Assembly: GCA_050296515.1 (NCBI GenBank)
Contig: JBNKRJ010000019.1
Span: 46,121-110,120, forward strand
Length of the DNA: 64,000 nucleotides
Source of the DNA: NBLH01 sp050296515
GTDB lineage: Bacteria > Bacteroidota > Bacteroidia > Bacteroidales > NBLH01
Direction of reading: 5' to 3'
Shown: positions 17,413-26,541 of the stretch, one piece after another
How the letters are laid out: each line of letters opens with the position of its first letter
Position numbering within the stretch: position 1 is the stretch's first letter
Notes under the pieces: generated by a model
Database searches by the model: none
Told to the model about the DNA's origin: nothing
What the model saw: the letters and a program-made list of their open reading frames with translations, nothing else
Position numbers and translations under genes: made by a program

Positions 17413-20065
17413 GCAAATAATTTTCGTTAAAGAACTTAACATACTTGCTTTCATCTTTATTTTTAAGGAAATTTCCATAATTGCCAGCAGAAATTACAAA
17501 ATGATTTGGCACAAGGTGTCTGATATCATTCAAAACGGCATTAATAATTATTAATTGATAATATTCCTTTGCTTTTTCAGCATTTTTAAATGACCTTACA
17601 ACCAGCATGTCTCTTGCCGTATCAAGAGATACGACTTCAACCTGGAGATCTTCCTGTGTATAGTGCTCAAGATTTAATGATTTGTATTTGAACTGTAATT
17701 TATTAAGATCTGTCTTTCCGTGAGGGAAAATAAGAACATAATAATGAGGGGTTTCTGATTCTAGTGTGTATAAATCAGCTTCGTATTTTTTGGCATCCAT
17801 TGCCTTTAATGTTTCCCTTGCGGTTTCTGAAACTTCAGCATCAGGATATTTTAATACCAATAACTCAAGATTGTTTTTTAATTCTGTTTTGTTCCCAATT
17901 TCACCATATGAAACAGCTGTGAGATAGATAAAGTTTGGAGCCAGACCATTATTAGCATAGTCATTTACTCCTTGCTTGGCAATATTTATTGTTTCCTGAT
18001 AGTTCTTATTTTTATAATTTTTATATGCTTCCTCATAAACCTTTTCAGCCTGTTTTTCATCTTCTATAAGTTTTGCAACATAAGCAGGATCCTTCAAGGT
18101 TTTCGCATATACACTCTCAGGGAATTCACTAATAATCATAGACTTGTAATTTTCCGCTTTGGTGTAGTTCAAATCTTTCGCATGAATAGTATAAAGCAAA
18201 TAAAGGGCTTCTAAACGATACTCGCTATCAGGAAATTCATTTAATAACTTTTCAAGCTGAGTAATTGCTTTCTCTGATTCATTCAATTCCTTGTAATAAA
18301 TGGTCCCTGCTTTGAAATGAGCTTCTTCAATTTTCTTATTTGAGGCGGCCAATTTCTTGTCAGTTAAAGGTAAGTCTTGAAGATAATATTCTCTTGATTT
18401 TATGTTAGTTACCTTAGCTTCTTCAGTATTCAGACTATCGTTTTCGTTATTCTCAGTATTTTCAGTAAGTTCAGCATTTTCTTCGGCTACTATCTGTTTA
18501 TTACTTCTGCGCCAATTATCAGCCAGCCTCCTATCTCCCCATCTTTTTTTAAACTCTGTCATTCCTAAACTTACAGTTGAAGGATTATAAAAGTAATATT
18601 TTCCTCCCTGCATTGGGTTAGTAGTTCTTTGAGGATCAATATCCTGAAATGGATCAAGCCCGGTATTTGCGTTATTTTCTAATTGTCTTTGTCTGTCCTC
18701 TTCTTTTACAATTTTTTGAATAATTCCATCAATAATCTTGTTTCGATCCTTTTCAGGCATTCTGGCAACAAATTGCAAACTATCTTCAACGGTGATAATA
18801 TTTAAGTTATGTGTAAGTGCCTGCCTGGTTTTTATTTGAGGATATAATCTGTCGTAATCCGGGAATTTACTGTCGATTGAACTTGAGGTACTATCATAAT
18901 AGGCCTCAGCTAGTTGATAGTTATTTCCACCATAATAATAATCTGCCAGCGCCAAATAGGTTTTTACCTTTTGTGTTTTATTTGACGAAGATGCCTGGGC
19001 TGAAAGTGTAAAATATTCAATAGCTTTTTCGCTGTTTTTTTCATTGAGCTCTATTTTGCCTAATGCATAATAAATTTGATCAAGATAATCTATATTTTTA
19101 TCATCATTAGCCATTTTTTTCAACTGCTTTTTTAAATCCTTAGCATTTCCACCACTCTTTTCAAAAATCTCAGCTAAATGAATTTTTGCCATAAAAGTCA
19201 TATCGTAATTAGGATTACGCTTTATGACCAATCTATAATATTCCTCTGCAAGATTATATTTTTCATTAAACTGATAGATTTGAGCTAAAATAAATAGCTC
19301 TCTTTTCTTTTCTTTTTTGTTTCTCTCATTTTCGATAGCCTTTCTTAGTTGGTTTGCGGCTTCGGTATAATTCTTTTGCTTCATCAGCATTGACGCATTT
19401 AATAAACCCATCTGAAGAGCATACTCTCTGTCATATCTTTTAACTTTTCTTAGATCAATAAGCACATTATCAGCGTTTTTAAACTCTCCAATTTCTGAAT
19501 AAGTTTTCGCAAGCCAAAGCATGGCCTCATACTTAGAGTCATCACTTTTATATTTATTAATTACCAATAGAAAAGTTTGCAATGCAGTTTCAAATTCTCG
19601 CTTATAAAAATGGGCTTTGCCCATTAATAAATAGGCATTATCAATCCATTTACAGTACTCGGCCTGCGACATAAAAGCTTGCTCTTCGCGACTTAAGCTT
19701 TTTTTATCAACCTTTGGTTTTGTTGTAATGGAATGCACCTTTATTGTTTTCGCACATTTCTTAATTGTTCTGTCCATTTCAGAAGCAACTAATGAAGCAA
19801 CAGCCTCGTCTTCATATCTAAAGACAGGCAGAATTCTTGAATAGTCCTCCTGATATGTTTTTTTTAGCTTTAATCGGCCAGATTTTAAACTTTCATTTCC
19901 ATTGAAATAGACATTATAATGTGCTGTAAGGTTATGATAAGCTCTTGTTGATCGTGTATTCTTTTTTGTAGAACATGCCAGAGGTAGCAATGACAGTAAC
20001 AAAATTGCTAATACAAAGCTTAGACAATTTTTGAAATAGAAATTATTTTTTAGCACTGGTTTCAA
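17405..20065 (-). CDS. porW: Type IX secretion system TPR lipoprotein PorW/SprE
   Basis: At 886 residues, this is the large TPR lipoprotein needed for type IX secretion and gliding. The signal ends in LLPLACSTKKNT (lipobox Cys near 31). The conserved start of the family, TRAYHNLTAHYNVYFNGNESLK, follows at once. Many TPR-like helical hairpins run from about 130 to 420 and again from 575 to 760, with a variable linker rich in N and E (about 535-565). The C-terminal domain (HYYVLIFPHGKTDLNK, then ISAGNYGNFLKNKDES) resembles the same region in SprE homologues. The start is TTG at 20065; a GTG three codons later is possible. It should act at the periplasmic face of the outer membrane, linking core complex components. 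Confidence 0.85.
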   Translation of the reverse strand: MKPVLKNNFYFKNCLSFVLAILLLSLLPLACSTKKNTRSTRAYHNLTAHYNVYFNGNESLKSGRLKLKKTYQEDYSRILPVFRYEDEAVASLVASEMDRTIKKCAKTIKVHSITTKPKVDKKSLSREEQAFMSQAEYCKWIDNAYLLMGKAHFYKREFETALQTFLLVINKYKSDDSKYEAMLWLAKTYSEIGEFKNADNVLIDLRKVKRYDREYALQMGLLNASMLMKQKNYTEAANQLRKAIENERNKKEKKRELFILAQIYQFNEKYNLAEEYYRLVIKRNPNYDMTFMAKIHLAEIFEKSGGNAKDLKKQLKKMANDDKNIDYLDQIYYALGKIELNEKNSEKAIEYFTLSAQASSSNKTQKVKTYLALADYYYGGNNYQLAEAYYDSTSSSIDSKFPDYDRLYPQIKTRQALTHNLNIITVEDSLQFVARMPEKDRNKIIDGIIQKIVKEEDRQRQLENNANTGLDPFQDIDPQRTTNPMQGGKYYFYNPSTVSLGMTEFKKRWGDRRLADNWRRSNKQIVAEENAELTENTENNENDSLNTEEAKVTNIKSREYYLQDLPLTDKKLAASNKKIEEAHFKAGTIYYKELNESEKAITQLEKLLNEFPDSEYRLEALYLLYTIHAKDLNYTKAENYKSMIISEFPESVYAKTLKDPAYVAKLIEDEKQAEKVYEEAYKNYKNKNYQETINIAKQGVNDYANNGLAPNFIYLTAVSYGEIGNKTELKNNLELLVLKYPDAEVSETARETLKAMDAKKYEADLYTLESETPHYYVLIFPHGKTDLNKLQFKYKSLNLEHYTQEDLQVEVVSLDTARDMLVVRSFKNAEKAKEYYQLIIINAVLNDIRHLVPNHFVISAGNYGNFLKNKDESKYVKFFNENYLLN

Positions 20066-20289
20066 AACGGTTTAATAGGTTAAAATTTGAACAAAAATAT
20101 AAAAAACAATAAGTTATCGGTAAAAAATAAAAATGGAAAACCTAATATTAATAACGATAAAAAAACCGTTTAAGGTATTAGCGAGCAACAAAAGTTATTA
20201 AGTAAAGATTAAAACAGAATATTTACCAGATTTTTAGGTATTTATCTCTAAAAAGTTGTGTTTTTTTTATCTGGCTAAGCTTAAAATAA

Positions 20290-20297
20290 TACTTTTG
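20290..20297 (+). promoter_or_regulatory. -7 element TACTTTTG upstream of the sugar transferase gene
   Basis: TACTTTTG is an exact TAnnTTTG match 25 bases before the ATG at 20323. The -33 element is weak. Confidence 0.5.
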
Positions 20298-20322
20298 CAA
20301 CTCTGTCGTAAATTTGAGGATA

Positions 20323-21738
20323 ATGAACAAACCCGCCCACACAAGAAAATATCTACTTTTTGATTTTCTTAGCGCATGCATTGCATGGATAATTTTCAAC
20401 TTTTTTCGGAAGGTCTTCATTGAATCTTCTGTATATAGTACAAAAATTAAGCTTGAATATAGCTCAAACCTTGTTATTAGTACAATTTTAGTTGGTGCAT
20501 TTTGGGTACTACTTTACTATTTCAGTGGCTACTATTACAATATTTATAGGAAATCTCGCTTACAGGAATTTAGTCATACTATAGTTTTTTCGATTATTGG
20601 GGTAATTTTCTTGTTTTTTACGCTTTTGCTTGATGATATAATTTCGAGTTACAAAGATTACTACTATTCATTTGCAACATTACTTTCTCTGCAGTTTGCT
20701 CTCACCTACATTCCTCGTAATATCCTAACTACGAGAACAATAAAGCAAATAAGAAATGGGAAAATAGGCTTTAAGACATTATTGATAGGAAGCAACGGCA
20801 AAGCATTAAAAATCCTTCGCTCTTTTACAGGACATAAAAGGTCAGCTGGCTATAAGTTTACCGGCTTTGTGAGCATATATGAAAATATTAGTGCAGAGTT
20901 AGAAAAATTTTGCAATAATATGGGTAGTTTTGAGCATATTGAAGCAATAATTGAAGACAATAATATTGAAGAGGTAATTATTGCAATTGAATCAAATGAA
21001 CATAAAGAACTTGAAAAAATTATAACTCAACTACAAAGGTGTAATGTTAATATAAAAACAATTCCCGATTTATTCGAAATTCTTATTGGACGAACAGAAC
21101 TTTCACTTATTGAAGGAACTCCGTTATTACATATTACCTCAGGATTAATGCCGGTTTGGGAAAAAAACTTTAAGCTTTTGTTTGATAAGATAGTTGCGAT
21201 TCTTTTTTTAACTGTTTTTTCACCTTTATATCTTTTTACTGCCATTGGTGTGAAACTCTCTTCAAAAGGTCCTATTTTTTACAAACAGAAGAGAGTTGGA
21301 TTACATGGAAAAGAGTTTTCAATTTATAAGTTTCGTTCAATGTTTAAGGATGCAGAAAAAAATGGCCCTGAGCTTTCGTCATCAACAGATCCGAGAATTA
21401 CCAGGTTTGGAAATTTTATGCGAAAAACCAGATTGGATGAAATACCTCAGTTTTTTAATGTTTTCAGGGGTGATATGTCCATTGTTGGTCCCAGGCCTGA
21501 AAGAAAATACTACATTGATCAAATTGTAGAAATTGCTCCAGAATTCAGACTTCTTTTAAAAACAAAACCGGGAATAACTTCTTTGGGTCAAGTAAAGTTT
21601 GGATACGCCGAAAATGTAGAGCAAATGGTGCAACGACTCAAATTTGATATCATTTACATTAAAAACATGTCGTTATATCTTGATTTTAAAATACTGACAT
21701 TCACAATGTTGACCATACTAAAAAGAGATGGGAAATAA
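20323..21738 (+). CDS. Exopolysaccharide polyprenyl glycosylphosphotransferase
   Basis: This inner-membrane enzyme is expected to move a sugar-1-phosphate from a UDP-sugar to undecaprenyl phosphate, the first step of exopolysaccharide or O-unit synthesis. The N-terminal third has four to five membrane segments (LLFDFLSACIAWIIFNFF onward) and a CoA-binding-like Rossmann region (TLLIGSNGKALKIL). The C-terminal catalytic bacterial sugar transferase domain has one further helix, then KRVGLHGKEFSIYKFRSM, TRLDEIPQFFNVFRGDMS and VGPRPE. The frame also opens at TTG 20314, but the ATG at 20323 with GAGG in front is preferred (471 residues). No other polysaccharide genes adjoin it. Confidence 0.9.
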   Translation: MNKPAHTRKYLLFDFLSACIAWIIFNFFRKVFIESSVYSTKIKLEYSSNLVISTILVGAFWVLLYYFSGYYYNIYRKSRLQEFSHTIVFSIIGVIFLFFTLLLDDIISSYKDYYYSFATLLSLQFALTYIPRNILTTRTIKQIRNGKIGFKTLLIGSNGKALKILRSFTGHKRSAGYKFTGFVSIYENISAELEKFCNNMGSFEHIEAIIEDNNIEEVIIAIESNEHKELEKIITQLQRCNVNIKTIPDLFEILIGRTELSLIEGTPLLHITSGLMPVWEKNFKLLFDKIVAILFLTVFSPLYLFTAIGVKLSSKGPIFYKQKRVGLHGKEFSIYKFRSMFKDAEKNGPELSSSTDPRITRFGNFMRKTRLDEIPQFFNVFRGDMSIVGPRPERKYYIDQIVEIAPEFRLLLKTKPGITSLGQVKFGYAENVEQMVQRLKFDIIYIKNMSLYLDFKILTFTMLTILKRDGK

Positions 21739-21822
21739 AATCATCTATAATTATTGAGTTTCAGATTTCATCTATTGAATTTTAATAATTTTGACAATCT
21801 GATTTTTTAATTAACCCAGGCT

Positions 21823-22761
21823 ATGATTAAATTTCAAGATATAAAAGAAGCTCACAAAAGAATTTTACCGCACATAAATAAAACACCTATACATACTTCC
21901 AGAAGTGTTAATCAGATACTTGGAGCAAATATTTTCTTGAAATGTGAAAACTTTCAAAAGGTTGGTGCTTTTAAATACAGAGGAGCAACAAATGCGATTC
22001 AGCTTTTAACCGATGAACAAAAAAGAAAAGGGGTTGCTACACATTCCTCAGGAAACCATGCAGCAGCCCTGGCATTGGCAGCCAAAATGGCTGATACAAA
22101 CGCTTATGTAGTAATGCCTAAAACGGCTCCTCAAGTAAAAAAAGATGCTGTTAAATTCTACGGTGCTGAAATTACCTTTTGTGAACCTACACTTGAAGCC
22201 AGAGAAAGTACATTAAACGAAATTGTTGAAAAAAAAGGGGCAACATTTATCCACCCCTATAATCGCCCTGATATTATTGCAGGCCAAGGAACTGCCTGCC
22301 TTGAGCTGATTCAGGAAATCGAAAATCTTAATATTGTAATGGCTCCTGTTGGAGGAGGAGGCTTATTAAGCGGTACAGCTATTGCCGCAAAAGGCTCATT
22401 ATCAGGAATAGAAGTTTATGGTGCTGAACCAAAAATGGCAAATGATGCTTACTTATCCTTTACCAGAAAAGAACTTATCCCTCAACTAAATCCCAAAACA
22501 ATTGCTGATGGCCTTTTGACTTCGCTTGGAGATTTAACTTACAAGGTTATTTTATCAAAAGTTGACCAAATTTATACTGCAAGCGAAGAAGCAATTATTA
22601 AAGCAATGCAATTAATTTGGGAGCGGATGAAAATCATTATTGAACCATCTTCGGCAGTTCCAATTGCAGCAATTTTGGAGCATAAAGATGCTTTTAAAGG
22701 AAAAAATGTTGGTATTATTATTTCAGGAGGGAATGTAGATCTTCGTAATCTGCCATTTTAA
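21823..22761 (+). CDS. Threonine/serine dehydratase (PLP fold type II)
   Basis: This cytoplasmic pyridoxal-phosphate enzyme of 312 residues has the Schiff-base lysine in FKYRGATNA after KCENFQKVGA, the substrate loop SSGNHAAALA, the phosphate-binding glycine loop VGGGGLLSG, and the C-terminal cofactor contact SGGNVDL. There is no C-terminal ACT domain, so it is the short form (catabolic threonine dehydratase or serine racemase-like) and should not be feedback-inhibited by isoleucine. Which amino acid is preferred cannot be told from the sequence. It follows the sugar transferase by 84 bases. Confidence 0.9.
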   Translation: MIKFQDIKEAHKRILPHINKTPIHTSRSVNQILGANIFLKCENFQKVGAFKYRGATNAIQLLTDEQKRKGVATHSSGNHAAALALAAKMADTNAYVVMPKTAPQVKKDAVKFYGAEITFCEPTLEARESTLNEIVEKKGATFIHPYNRPDIIAGQGTACLELIQEIENLNIVMAPVGGGGLLSGTAIAAKGSLSGIEVYGAEPKMANDAYLSFTRKELIPQLNPKTIADGLLTSLGDLTYKVILSKVDQIYTASEEAIIKAMQLIWERMKIIIEPSSAVPIAAILEHKDAFKGKNVGIIISGGNVDLRNLPF

Positions 22762-22801
22762 TAAAACGAATTATATTGTCGATGCTGTTTTTTTTGAATA
22801 A

Positions 22802-22922
22802 ATGTTAAGGACGATTTTTGAAATTATTGTGAGAAACCTATGTGTGATAATTATTTTGTCATATGGTTCAACTTACCAAATAAAATCACAATCAAGCAAG
22901 ATAGACAGTCTTCTTAATGTTT
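22802..22922 (+). pseudogene. 5' fossil of a TPR sensor/regulator gene
   Basis: An ATG at 22802 opens a stretch coding a signal-anchor-like segment (RNLCVIIILSYGSTYQIKSQ) and then SSKIDSLLNVCKET. The pattern signal peptide, Q-S, KIDSLLN is how many Bacteroidota TPR histidine kinases and LuxR-type regulators begin. After about 40 codons the frame runs into the antisense of the endonuclease gene and stops at 23008 without further similarity. I read it as the leftover start of a gene whose body was deleted. It could instead be a chance ORF. Confidence 0.35.
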
Positions 22923-24077
22923 GTAAAGAAACTTTTCCCCATTCAATTTTAAGGAACACAAAACGGGATAATGGTCTGAAAACTCAATGCGTGGTGTTCT
23001 ATGATTAAATGAAAGCAGACCAGCAGAATGCAACACAAAATCAATTCTGAAAGTAGAATACTTATTAATATAAGTACTACCAATTCCATTTCCTGATTCC
23101 TGAAATGTGTCCAACATCTTTTTAGTCAACCTCTTATAAACATAAGAAACTGGAGTATCATTAAAATCACCACAAATAATAACCGGGTATTCACAAGTTT
23201 CAATGTGTGCAGCTACAACATCTGCCTGTCTTGCTCTTTTGGTGTACCCTCTTTTTAATTTTGATAAGATACTTCTGATTCCTCTTACATTGATAGTATC
23301 TGTATTGTTTATGTTTTCAATTAAATGATAATCATCGTATCCCAAATGAATGGATTCAAGATGAAGATTATATACTCTTACAGTATCTTTATCTATCAGT
23401 AAATCAGTATATATACAGAAATTTTCATCCTGCTTCAACTTGACTTTCCCTTTGCTTACAATCGGATAACTGGAAAAGGTAGCAATTCCGTAATTAAAGG
23501 TTTTATTGTCCCGTGTAGCGTAAGAAATATAAGCATTCTTTAATTTAGAGTTTACTTTGATGGAATCAGCCGTATTTTTCCCATTCAACTCGTCGGAATA
23601 AAACTCTTGCAAACAAACAATATCAGAACCTGTCTTTTTAATATAATTTATGGTTTTCATTCCCAGGTTCTTCTCTTTTGACCAGTTCCATCTGTTAAAA
23701 ACACGAACATTATACGTTAGCACTTTTATATTCTGTTCATTATGCTCAAATACTTTTTTATTAAAGCTGATTTGAAAAAAACTTGTGAGAAAACTCCAGC
23801 CTATTAAAATAGCCAGTAATGATATTAACAATCTTTTTGACCTCATAAATGCCCAGAAAACAACAAAGAGCAGATTAGCAAATAACAAGAAGGAATAGAT
23901 TAAACCTAAAAAGGCAAAACCATAAAAATCTACCGGGCTAATATACGCAGATAAATATGAAAACAAGAGAGCAAATGCCGCCAAAAGATTAAGAGTAAGT
24001 ATAATCCTTCGAAAATACTTTCTTATAATGGCAACTAACTTCTTTAAAGGTTTATTTTTTTGTTTTAGTGTCGACAA
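22914..24077 (-). CDS. Membrane-anchored endonuclease/exonuclease/phosphatase family protein
   Basis: Three to four N-terminal membrane helices (about 25-110) precede an EEP domain. Domain marks are VLTYNVRVFNRW, the catalytic glutamate in DIVCLQEFYSD, YNLHLESIHLG, the Asp and Asn in VIICGDFNDTPVSYVY, RIDFVLHS, and the terminal SDHYPVLC. This fold covers Mg-dependent nucleases and phosphodiesterases acting on DNA, RNA or phospholipids. The membrane anchor with the domain presumably outside suggests an extracellular or periplasmic substrate, but none can be assigned. The start is TTG at 24077, 3 bases after trmB, so it ends the holB-ricT-gldH-trmB unit. Confidence 0.85.
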   Translation of the reverse strand: MSTLKQKNKPLKKLVAIIRKYFRRIILTLNLLAAFALLFSYLSAYISPVDFYGFAFLGLIYSFLLFANLLFVVFWAFMRSKRLLISLLAILIGWSFLTSFFQISFNKKVFEHNEQNIKVLTYNVRVFNRWNWSKEKNLGMKTINYIKKTGSDIVCLQEFYSDELNGKNTADSIKVNSKLKNAYISYATRDNKTFNYGIATFSSYPIVSKGKVKLKQDENFCIYTDLLIDKDTVRVYNLHLESIHLGYDDYHLIENINNTDTINVRGIRSILSKLKRGYTKRARQADVVAAHIETCEYPVIICGDFNDTPVSYVYKRLTKKMLDTFQESGNGIGSTYINKYSTFRIDFVLHSAGLLSFNHRTPRIEFSDHYPVLCSLKLNGEKFLYKH

Positions 24078-24080
24078 TGT

Positions 24081-24806
24081 TTATTTATACTTTATGGCTT
24101 CAGAATCGTTAAACTCTTCTGGTTCAATAAACGGATGTTCGTTATGAATCTTGTATTCAAGGTAATGAATTTTGTTTCCTTTAGCTAAAAACTGTTTTTC
24201 ATAAAACGTTTGTATTCCGGTAACAGGCTCAGGAAGCGCTTCTTCATTATAAACATCTCTACTCATAAAGGTAATGAAAAATTTGTTTTCTTCGGCAAGC
24301 GCATAACTATATTCAAATAAAAGTCTGCTGTCGGTTTTTATGTGGATGATTCCATCATTTCGTAGGAAATTTATATACTTATTCAAAAAGTTGGCAGAAC
24401 TCAGCCTTTTTTTAGCTCTTTTCGGTTGCGGATCCGAAAAAGTCAGCCAAATTTCGCTTATTTCATCTTCAGCAAAATAAGAACCAATTATATCAATTGT
24501 ACTCCTCACGAAAGCAACATTCTTCATGCTTTTTTCATAAGCTGTTTTTGCTCCACGCCAAAGTCGGGCACCTTTAATATCAATACCAATATAATTAACT
24601 TCAGGGTTTCTTTCAGCAAGACCAACAGTATATTCCCCTTTCCCGCATCCTAACTCAAGCACAATCGGATTGCCATTATTAAAGTATTCACTTCCCCATT
24701 TTCCTTTTAATCGAAAATCCTTTTGATATACTTCTTTAAAACCGGGTTGAAAAACATGATTATACCCATCAATTTCCCGGAATCTTTTAAGCTTATCTTT
24801 CCCCAC
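24081..24806 (-). CDS. trmB: tRNA (guanine-N7-)-methyltransferase
   Basis: This SAM-dependent enzyme makes m7G46 in tRNA variable loops. The 241-residue protein has the SAM-binding LELGCGKGEYTVGLA, the acidic follow-up NYIGIDIKGARLWRGA, the family signature LTFSDPQPKRAKKRL, and a C-terminal substrate segment TGIQTFYEKQFLAKG. The start is GTG at 24806. It sits between gldH (8 bases upstream) and the endonuclease gene (3 bases downstream), clearly in one transcript. Confidence 0.95.
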   Translation of the reverse strand: MGKDKLKRFREIDGYNHVFQPGFKEVYQKDFRLKGKWGSEYFNNGNPIVLELGCGKGEYTVGLAERNPEVNYIGIDIKGARLWRGAKTAYEKSMKNVAFVRSTIDIIGSYFAEDEISEIWLTFSDPQPKRAKKRLSSANFLNKYINFLRNDGIIHIKTDSRLLFEYSYALAEENKFFITFMSRDVYNEEALPEPVTGIQTFYEKQFLAKGNKIHYLEYKIHNEHPFIEPEEFNDSEAIKYK

Positions 24807-24814
24807 TTTCTTAT

Positions 24815-25306
24815 TTAGTTTTTATTAATTTCTTCTAATATGATTCCTACTTTATTTATGCCTTTTAGTTCAAGGTCTCTCATTCCTTGCTGTATTTCAA
24901 AAGTATATTTACCAGCCTCAGGAAACCGAACGAAGTTCTTGAAATAAAACTTTTGATCATAATTATCTCCACTTTTATTTCCTATCCATTTGCCACTTTC
25001 TTCTGCCATAAGATACTGAAGAGTATCTTTCTGAGAATTCCCGTTGGGTGATATTGTTTTAATAAAAAACCAAATATTACTTTTTGGATAATCACCTGTA
25101 TTAGAGACAGATAATATAACATTGTAACTTTGGCTGGTATCAGAAATTACAGGTTCGAAAATGGCTATCTTTTCACTACTCCATACTCCTCCAGGAATTT
25201 CAACTTCCGACTGATAAAAATAGCTTTTTGAACAAGAGCTAATTATTAAAATAAGGATAAACGCAGAAGTAAATACTCCTGCATTTTTGATTCGATGATT
25301 TGCCAT
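24815..25306 (-). CDS. gldH: Gliding motility lipoprotein GldH
   Basis: A 163-residue lipoprotein with signal ILILIISSCSKSY (Cys near 26) and a mature domain with the family pattern EIPGGVWS, VILSVSNTGDYPKSNIWFFI, and FPEAGKYTFEIQQGMRD. GldH is needed for gliding in flavobacteria and is found in many non-gliding Bacteroidota as well; its exact role is not known. The position between ricT and trmB matches the order seen in related genomes. Five bases separate it from ricT. Together with PorW it points to a type IX secretion machine in this organism. Confidence 0.88.
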   Translation of the reverse strand: MANHRIKNAGVFTSAFILILIISSCSKSYFYQSEVEIPGGVWSSEKIAIFEPVISDTSQSYNVILSVSNTGDYPKSNIWFFIKTISPNGNSQKDTLQYLMAEESGKWIGNKSGDNYDQKFYFKNFVRFPEAGKYTFEIQQGMRDLELKGINKVGIILEEINKN

Positions 25307-25311
25307 TGGTT

Positions 25312-26502
25312 TCAGGATTCTTGTTTTGGACTACTTTTTGGACTACTTTTTTGAGATCTATTCCCTTTTACAACAGGTCCCTGTCCTTCCCTCCTTCGCG
25401 GTTTTCTTTTCTTACGCCTTTTGTTTGAGTCATTCTTTTTTAGGTTTTTTAAGTTCTTGTCTAAATCTTCAAAGCCTAAAATATCATTCAATTGATGATC
25501 GTTGTTCTCAGCCAAATGCTCAACAACAACACCCTTTTTGTTAAGTTCAATTATTGCTTTTACCCTCTCAACATCAACTGGAGTTAAATTAACCGCCGCA
25601 TGCTCATCAAAAGAATACCACATCATTCTTTTATAGATATCTGTTTTTTGGTGATAAGCCTTCCCTGTTTTTGTTTCTAAAACAATATTTGTATTGGGGA
25701 AATCACTTTGAGCATCAATATATGAATCGTATTCGTAGTTAAGACAGCATTTTAATTTACCACATTGTCCTGCCAGTTTCTGTGGGTTAAGAGAAAGTTC
25801 CTGAACCTTAGCAGAAACAGTAGTGACTGAAACAAAATTAGTAATCCAGGTAGAGCAGCAAAGTTCCCTTCCACAAGAGCCAATACCACCAATTCGTCCT
25901 GCTTCCTGCCGGGCACCAATTTGCTTCATTTCAATTCTTATCTTGAATTGCTCAGCAAATACTTTTATCAGCTCTCTGAAATCAACACGCTCATCAGCAA
26001 TATAATAGAAGATAGCTTTGGTTCCATCACCCTGAAACTCAACATCTCCAATTTTCATATCAAGCTTCAGATCTTCTGCTATTTGCCTGGCTCTTAGCAT
26101 AGTATAGGGTTCTCTTGCGATGGAGCTTTTCCATTTTTCAACATCTGCAGGTTTCGCTTTTCGGTATATTTTCTTAAACTCAATATCTGGTGATACTCTA
26201 TATTTATTTAATTGAGCATAAACAAGTTGGCCTGTTAAAGAAACTGTTCCAATATCATGGCCTGGAGAAGCTTCAACAGCAACAACATCACCAATTTTTA
26301 AGTTCAGTCCGTTGACGTTTTTATAAAAATCTTTTCGTGTATTTTTAAACCTAATTTCAACAATATCTGTTGCTAATGCTCCTTCAGGAACATCATGCAA
26401 CCAATCGTATACTTTTAGCTTGCTGCACATCCGCGTAGAACAATTACCCGAATCGTCATCAAGTGTATTACATCCTCTTGTGTAATCTATATCGCATGCC
26501 AT
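25312..26502 (-). CDS. ricT: PSP1 domain protein, RicT-like
   Basis: This 396-residue cytoplasmic protein has the PSP1 core (about 85-290) with the cysteines of RicT in GSCGRELCCSTWI and CGKLKCCLNYE, which in Bacillus RicT help bind an iron-sulfur cluster. An extra N-terminal segment holds DIDYTRGCNTLDDDSGNCSTRMCSKL, with four more cysteines. The C-terminal 50 residues are very basic and low in complexity (KRRKKRKPRRREGQ), as if binding nucleic acid. In Bacillus, RicT acts with RicA and RicF in RNA maturation; the partners are not in this window. It lies between holB and gldH. Confidence 0.88.
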   Translation of the reverse strand: MACDIDYTRGCNTLDDDSGNCSTRMCSKLKVYDWLHDVPEGALATDIVEIRFKNTRKDFYKNVNGLNLKIGDVVAVEASPGHDIGTVSLTGQLVYAQLNKYRVSPDIEFKKIYRKAKPADVEKWKSSIAREPYTMLRARQIAEDLKLDMKIGDVEFQGDGTKAIFYYIADERVDFRELIKVFAEQFKIRIEMKQIGARQEAGRIGGIGSCGRELCCSTWITNFVSVTTVSAKVQELSLNPQKLAGQCGKLKCCLNYEYDSYIDAQSDFPNTNIVLETKTGKAYHQKTDIYKRMMWYSFDEHAAVNLTPVDVERVKAIIELNKKGVVVEHLAENNDHQLNDILGFEDLDKNLKNLKKNDSNKRRKKRKPRRREGQGPVVKGNRSQKSSPKSSPKQES

Positions 26503-26541
26503 TTTTTCGTCTTTTAATCCATTTCTTGGAGCTTAAACCTC

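Noticed and set aside
20223..20420. A 65-residue minus-strand ORF over the start of the sugar transferase gene
   Set aside because: It is mostly antisense to the transferase gene and to its promoter; the composition is what the AT-rich antisense would give.
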